DNA of 64,000 nucleotides, from assembly GCA_030674155.1 (NCBI GenBank), contig CM060322.1, forward strand, positions 65,174,324-65,238,323. The letters run 5' to 3'. The position numbers were made by a program, and so were the translations under genes. The stretch's first letter is position 1, and every line of letters starts with the position of its first letter. The notes under the pieces were generated by a model. The model worked only from the letters and a program-made list of their open reading frames with translations. It made no database searches and was not told where the DNA came from. This DNA comes from Stramonita haemastoma. Lineage: Eukaryota > Mollusca > Gastropoda > Neogastropoda > Muricidae. Below, piece by piece: positions 60,901 to 64,000 of this stretch.

Positions 60901-63867
60901 CCAAGAGGTTCTGGGGCAGAACCAACTCTAAAGCTTCCAGCTAAAGGGGCAACCATTGGTACATGGAATGTAAGGACTCTGTACCAAACAGGAAGAGTAC
61001 AGGAACTTACACATGAATTACAGAGGTATAAATGGGACATCATAAGGCTTGCGGAAGTCAGATGGATTGGCTTTGGAGAAACAACCACGCAAGACGGCCA
61101 CAAAATATGGTACAGTGGAGAAGAGAAACTACATCAACATGGAGTAGGCTTTATTGTCAGGAAAGAGATTGTGTCAAGCATCATCAGCTGCACACCAGTA
61201 TCCAGCAGACTCATCTCAATCAGAGTTTCTGCAAAACCCCAGAATCTCACCATCATCCAAGTGTATGCTCTAACATCTGACTACGATGATGATCAGATAG
61301 AAGAATTCTATGAAGAACTTGAAAACGTCATCTCCAAAACGCCCAAAAAAGACATCCTTATTGTGGAAGGCGACTGGAATGCTAAGGTGGGACCTGATGC
61401 CTATGACACCTGGGCAGGAACCACAGGACGATTTGGACTGGGAGAAACAAATGACAGAGGACAGCGGCTGCTGGAATTCGCAAAGAAGCACAAACTTACT
61501 TTGGCTAACACACTCCACCCTCACAAGCCATCCAGAACATCAACCTGGCACTCACCAAATGGTCTGATTCATAATCAAATTGATTACATTCTGTCACCCC
61601 AAAGATTCAAATCCAGCATAAACAAGGCAAACACAAGAACATTCCCAGGAGCTGACATTGGCAGTGACCACGACCTTGTACTTACTACCATCAGGCTGAA
61701 ACTGAAAGCAAAACAACAGCCAACAAGCCCACGCATAAGATTTGACCTGGAAAAACTCAAAGACCCAACAGTGGTTGAGATCTTCCAAGCCAACATAGGA
61801 GGAAAGTTCGCCGCACTCACAGCCATCGACAATGATGTGGACACACTAACCAACAACATCAAAGAAGTGCTAACGACAGCAGCAGAAGAAACATTAGGCA
61901 GAAGCAGAACAAAGAAACAACCCTGGGTGACAAATGAGGTTCTTGACCTCTGCGAGAAAAGAAGAGAACTTAAGAAGCAAAAGTTCACAAGTCAAGAAGC
62001 TTACAAGAAGTACATGGATAGCCACAGAGAAGTGAGGAAAAAGATGAGAGAAGCCAAAGAAGGGTGGATAGAAGAACAATGCAACAACATCGAAGCTGGA
62101 ATGACCAAGGGAAACAGCAAAACAGCTTACGACACTTTGAAAGCACTAACGAAAACCACACAGCCTAAAGCCTCTGTTAGTGAAGACAAAGAAGGAAATC
62201 TTTTAACGGAAAACAAGGCCATCCTCCAACGCTGGACAGAATACTGTGAGGGATTGTACAACTACCCACTACGCCCAGATACCAACATAGTTTCTGACAA
62301 ACCCCTTGAACACCAAGATAAAGACCCACCAATACTAAGGTGTGAAGTAGATGCAGCTATTAAACAATTGAAGAAGGGGAAGTCCCCTGGAATCGATAAC
62401 ATCCCAGCTGAACTCATAAAAAATGGAGGGAATGAAACAGCAAGGCGATTCACAGAACTTTGTCAGAAGATCCACAACACCAAAGAATGGCCAAAAGAAT
62501 GGACACAGTCTCTTGTAATACCCCTGCCAAAGAAAGGAAACCTCAAGCAATGCCAGAACTACAGAACCATCAGTCTCATAAGTCATCCTAGCAAGATCAT
62601 GCTGCAGGTAGTCCTCAACAGACTGAAAAAACAAGCGGAAAAACTCCTGGCAGAAGAACAAGCGGGCTTTAGACCAAAACGCAGCACAATGGAACAAATT
62701 TTCAATCTGAGAATTCTGATAGAGAAGCATCTCCAACACCAAAAAGACTTGTACCACAATTTCATAGACTTCAAAAAGGCCTTTGACAGGGTATGGCATG
62801 ACGGCCTCTGGCAAGTACTCAGGCACTTCAACATTGACAGCTGCCTAATTGAAGTCATCAAGGCTCTGTATGAGAATGCAAGAAGTGCAGTTTTCATGAA
62901 CAATCATGTGGGCGAGTTCTTCAAGACCACGGTTGTGGTTTGCCAGGGCTGCCTTCTCTCACCTGTACTCTTCAACCTCTTCCTCGAAAATATCATGACA
63001 GAGACACTGCAAAACCACCACACTTCCATCTCCATTGGTGGAAGACCCCTTTGCAACCTCAGATTTGCAGATGACATTGACCTCATGGGCAGCAGCAAAC
63101 AAGAACTGCAAATCCTCACAGACAATTTAACAGATCAAGCGAGCGCATACGGCATGGAGGTCAGTACAGAGAAATCAAAGATCATGGTCAACAGCGCGAG
63201 TAATGACAGCACGGAAATAAAGATGAATGGAGAAATATTGGAAGAGGTGAGCCAATTCAAATACTTAGGCTCCATCCTAACAAAAGATGGCACATCAAAC
63301 AATGAAGTGAAAGCTTGCATTGCAACAGCAACATCTGCTCTAGTCAGACTGGAGAAGATCATCAGAAGCAACAACATCAGCTTCTGCACCAAATACCACC
63401 TCTACAAATCCCTCATGATATCTATCCTCCTATATGGCTGTGAATCATGGACTCTGACAGCAGAGTTAGAGAGGAGAATCCAAGCATTCGAGAACAAGTG
63501 CCACAGCAGACTCCTCAAAATATCATACAAAGAACACAAGACCAATAACTATGTGAAAGAAGAAATCAAAAAGCGTGTGGGCCCCCAAGAGCCTTTGCTC
63601 TCCACCATAAAGAGGAGAAAGCTGATGTGGTTTGGTCACACCACAAGACACAACACCCTAGCAAAAACCATCCTGCAAGGAACAGTCGAGGGCAAGAGAA
63701 GAAGAGGCCGCCAAAAGAAATCATGGGTTGACAACATCAAAGACTGGACCGCCCAACCCCTACAACACCTCCTACTTGCCACACAGGATCGTGAAGCATG
63801 GAAAAAGATCCCTGTTGCGTCTTCTCTCATGTCCCCCCTACGTCCTTTGGGACATGGGACTGAGTGA
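60901..63867 (+). CDS. RTE-type endonuclease-reverse transcriptase, uninterrupted
   Basis: 988 codons without a stop. The AP-like endonuclease occupies the first 260 residues: 'GATIGTWNVRTLYQTGRVQE', 'WDIIRLAEVRWIG' (Glu), 'LIVEGDWNAKVGPDAY' (Asp and Asn), 'LIHNQIDYILSPQ' and 'GADIGSDHDLVLTT' (catalytic SDH). Linker region: 'KKQPWVTNEVLDLCEKRREL'. RT: 'KGKSPGIDNIPAELI', 'NYRTISLISHPSKIMLQVV', 'EEQAGFRPKRSTMEQIFNL', 'NFIDFKKAFDRVWHDGLW', 'CQGCLLSPVLFNLFLENI' and 'NLRFADDIDLMGSSK' (FADD intact). C-terminus: 'RRKLMWFGHTTRHNTLAKTI' and 'RRRGRQKKSWVDNI'. All key catalytic residues I can check are present. No ATG is seen near the expected start; the first 90 codons before the GTG at 61,171 are clearly part of the endonuclease. 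The usual 'VRQGC' is 'VCQGC'. Its activity is unproven. Confidence 0.9.
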   Translation, partial: PRGSGAEPTLKLPAKGATIGTWNVRTLYQTGRVQELTHELQRYKWDIIRLAEVRWIGFGETTTQDGHKIWYSGEEKLHQHGVGFIVRKEIVSSIISCTPVSSRLISIRVSAKPQNLTIIQVYALTSDYDDDQIEEFYEELENVISKTPKKDILIVEGDWNAKVGPDAYDTWAGTTGRFGLGETNDRGQRLLEFAKKHKLTLANTLHPHKPSRTSTWHSPNGLIHNQIDYILSPQRFKSSINKANTRTFPGADIGSDHDLVLTTIRLKLKAKQQPTSPRIRFDLEKLKDPTVVEIFQANIGGKFAALTAIDNDVDTLTNNIKEVLTTAAEETLGRSRTKKQPWVTNEVLDLCEKRRELKKQKFTSQEAYKKYMDSHREVRKKMREAKEGWIEEQCNNIEAGMTKGNSKTAYDTLKALTKTTQPKASVSEDKEGNLLTENKAILQRWTEYCEGLYNYPLRPDTNIVSDKPLEHQDKDPPILRCEVDAAIKQLKKGKSPGIDNIPAELIKNGGNETARRFTELCQKIHNTKEWPKEWTQSLVIPLPKKGNLKQCQNYRTISLISHPSKIMLQVVLNRLKKQAEKLLAEEQAGFRPKRSTMEQIFNLRILIEKHLQHQKDLYHNFIDFKKAFDRVWHDGLWQVLRHFNIDSCLIEVIKALYENARSAVFMNNHVGEFFKTTVVVCQGCLLSPVLFNLFLENIMTETLQNHHTSISIGGRPLCNLRFADDIDLMGSSKQELQILTDNLTDQASAYGMEVSTEKSKIMVNSASNDSTEIKMNGEILEEVSQFKYLGSILTKDGTSNNEVKACIATATSALVRLEKIIRSNNISFCTKYHLYKSLMISILLYGCESWTLTAELERRIQAFENKCHSRLLKISYKEHKTNNYVKEEIKKRVGPQEPLLSTIKRRKLMWFGHTTRHNTLAKTILQGTVEGKRRRGRQKKSWVDNIKDWTAQPLQHLLLATQDREAWKKIPVASSLMSPLRPLGHGTE

Positions 63868-63879
63868 GTGAGTGAGTGA
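60909..63879 (+). mobile_element. Almost complete RTE-type LINE with 12-base target-site duplication
   Basis: The insertion is flanked by GTGACCAAGAGG at 60,897-60,908 and 63,880-63,891. It carries one long ORF and ends, only a few bases after the stop, in a (TGAG)n tail; such a compact 3' end with a short repeat tail is typical of RTE elements. The 5' end lacks an obvious initiation codon, so a small 5' truncation is likely. It lies in the endonuclease region of the 2A-bearing LINE, and the host reading thread is exactly restored when it is removed. A truncated close relative is at 44,300-44,733. Confidence 0.9.
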
Positions 63880-63891
63880 GTGACCAAGAGG

Positions 63892-64000
63892 GGCAATTTA
63901 TGTATCTGTCAGATCATGGGTATAGTGTGGTGGATTACTTTTTTAACTGATGTTGATCTTGCAGTTTTGATTGACAGTGTGACTGTGAGGGATAGAATAT
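63892..64000 (+). mobile_element. 2A-bearing LINE, right part (continues beyond the window)
   Basis: The reading 'GQFMYLSDHGYSVVDYFF' continues the endonuclease cut at 60,908 ('FVAGDQE'). It corresponds to 'GHYTSISSMGSSVIDYFIIS' of the related LINE at 18,600. RT should follow outside the window. Confidence 0.8.

Overview
This is a eukaryotic, animal-type stretch: mostly non-coding, full of microsatellites and minisatellites, and packed with nested non-LTR retrotransposons (LINEs), SINEs, one LTR retrotransposon and one MITE. The LINE families, the tRNA-derived SINEs and the very long CA, GA and GACA arrays resemble what I know from mollusc genomes, most likely a marine gastropod. That assignment is inference; nothing here is species-diagnostic. 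There is no bacterial gene organisation, operon or ribosome binding site, and no true tRNA or rRNA gene.

One host gene is recognisable. It lies on the minus strand from at least 55,059 down to 3,117 and is a PARP14-like macro-domain protein (ADP-ribose-binding, mono-ADP-ribosyltransferase family). Seven exons can be placed: E1 55,059-53,546 (end of an RRM plus KH-like region), E2 about 51,575-51,409 and E3 43,675-43,223 (first macro domain), E4 16,038-15,901 (proline-rich linker), and E5 14,878-14,802, E6 13,959-13,732 and E7 3,338-3,117 (second macro domain). Every junction from E2 to E7 is phase-compatible (1,1,1,0,0), which strongly supports one gene. The 5' RRM exons and the 3' WWE and catalytic ART exons are not seen and should lie outside the window or in unresolved sequence.

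The introns hold nearly everything else. 1-13 kb: a Rex1-like LINE remnant, SINEs, a minus-strand LINE split by two other LINE insertions, a TA-flanked MITE and a 5S-like SINE. 14-23 kb: exon minisatellites and a 1.45-kb block containing E4 that is present twice on either side of a LINE. 22.9-29.5 kb: a LINE whose ORF1 is broken by a Ty3/Gypsy element. 29.5-43.2 kb: LINEs of at least three kinds, several SINE copies and tandem 3'-UTR units. 44.2-50.3 kb: a Tx1/L1-like LINE holding an RTE copy and a SINE composite, a DIRS-like remnant and an RTE fragment. 50.3-55 kb: minisatellites, E2 and E1. 56-64 kb: a SINE split by a LINE, then a LINE with a 2A-like peptide, itself interrupted by an almost intact RTE element with clear target-site duplications.

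The most interesting signals are: a SINE family whose 3' tail matches the 3' end of a LINE family in the same window; two minisatellites that appear to have grown from the splice donors of macro-domain exons; a 2A-like motif with an altered last residue; a long UG tract against a splice acceptor; and several insertions datable by their target-site duplications.
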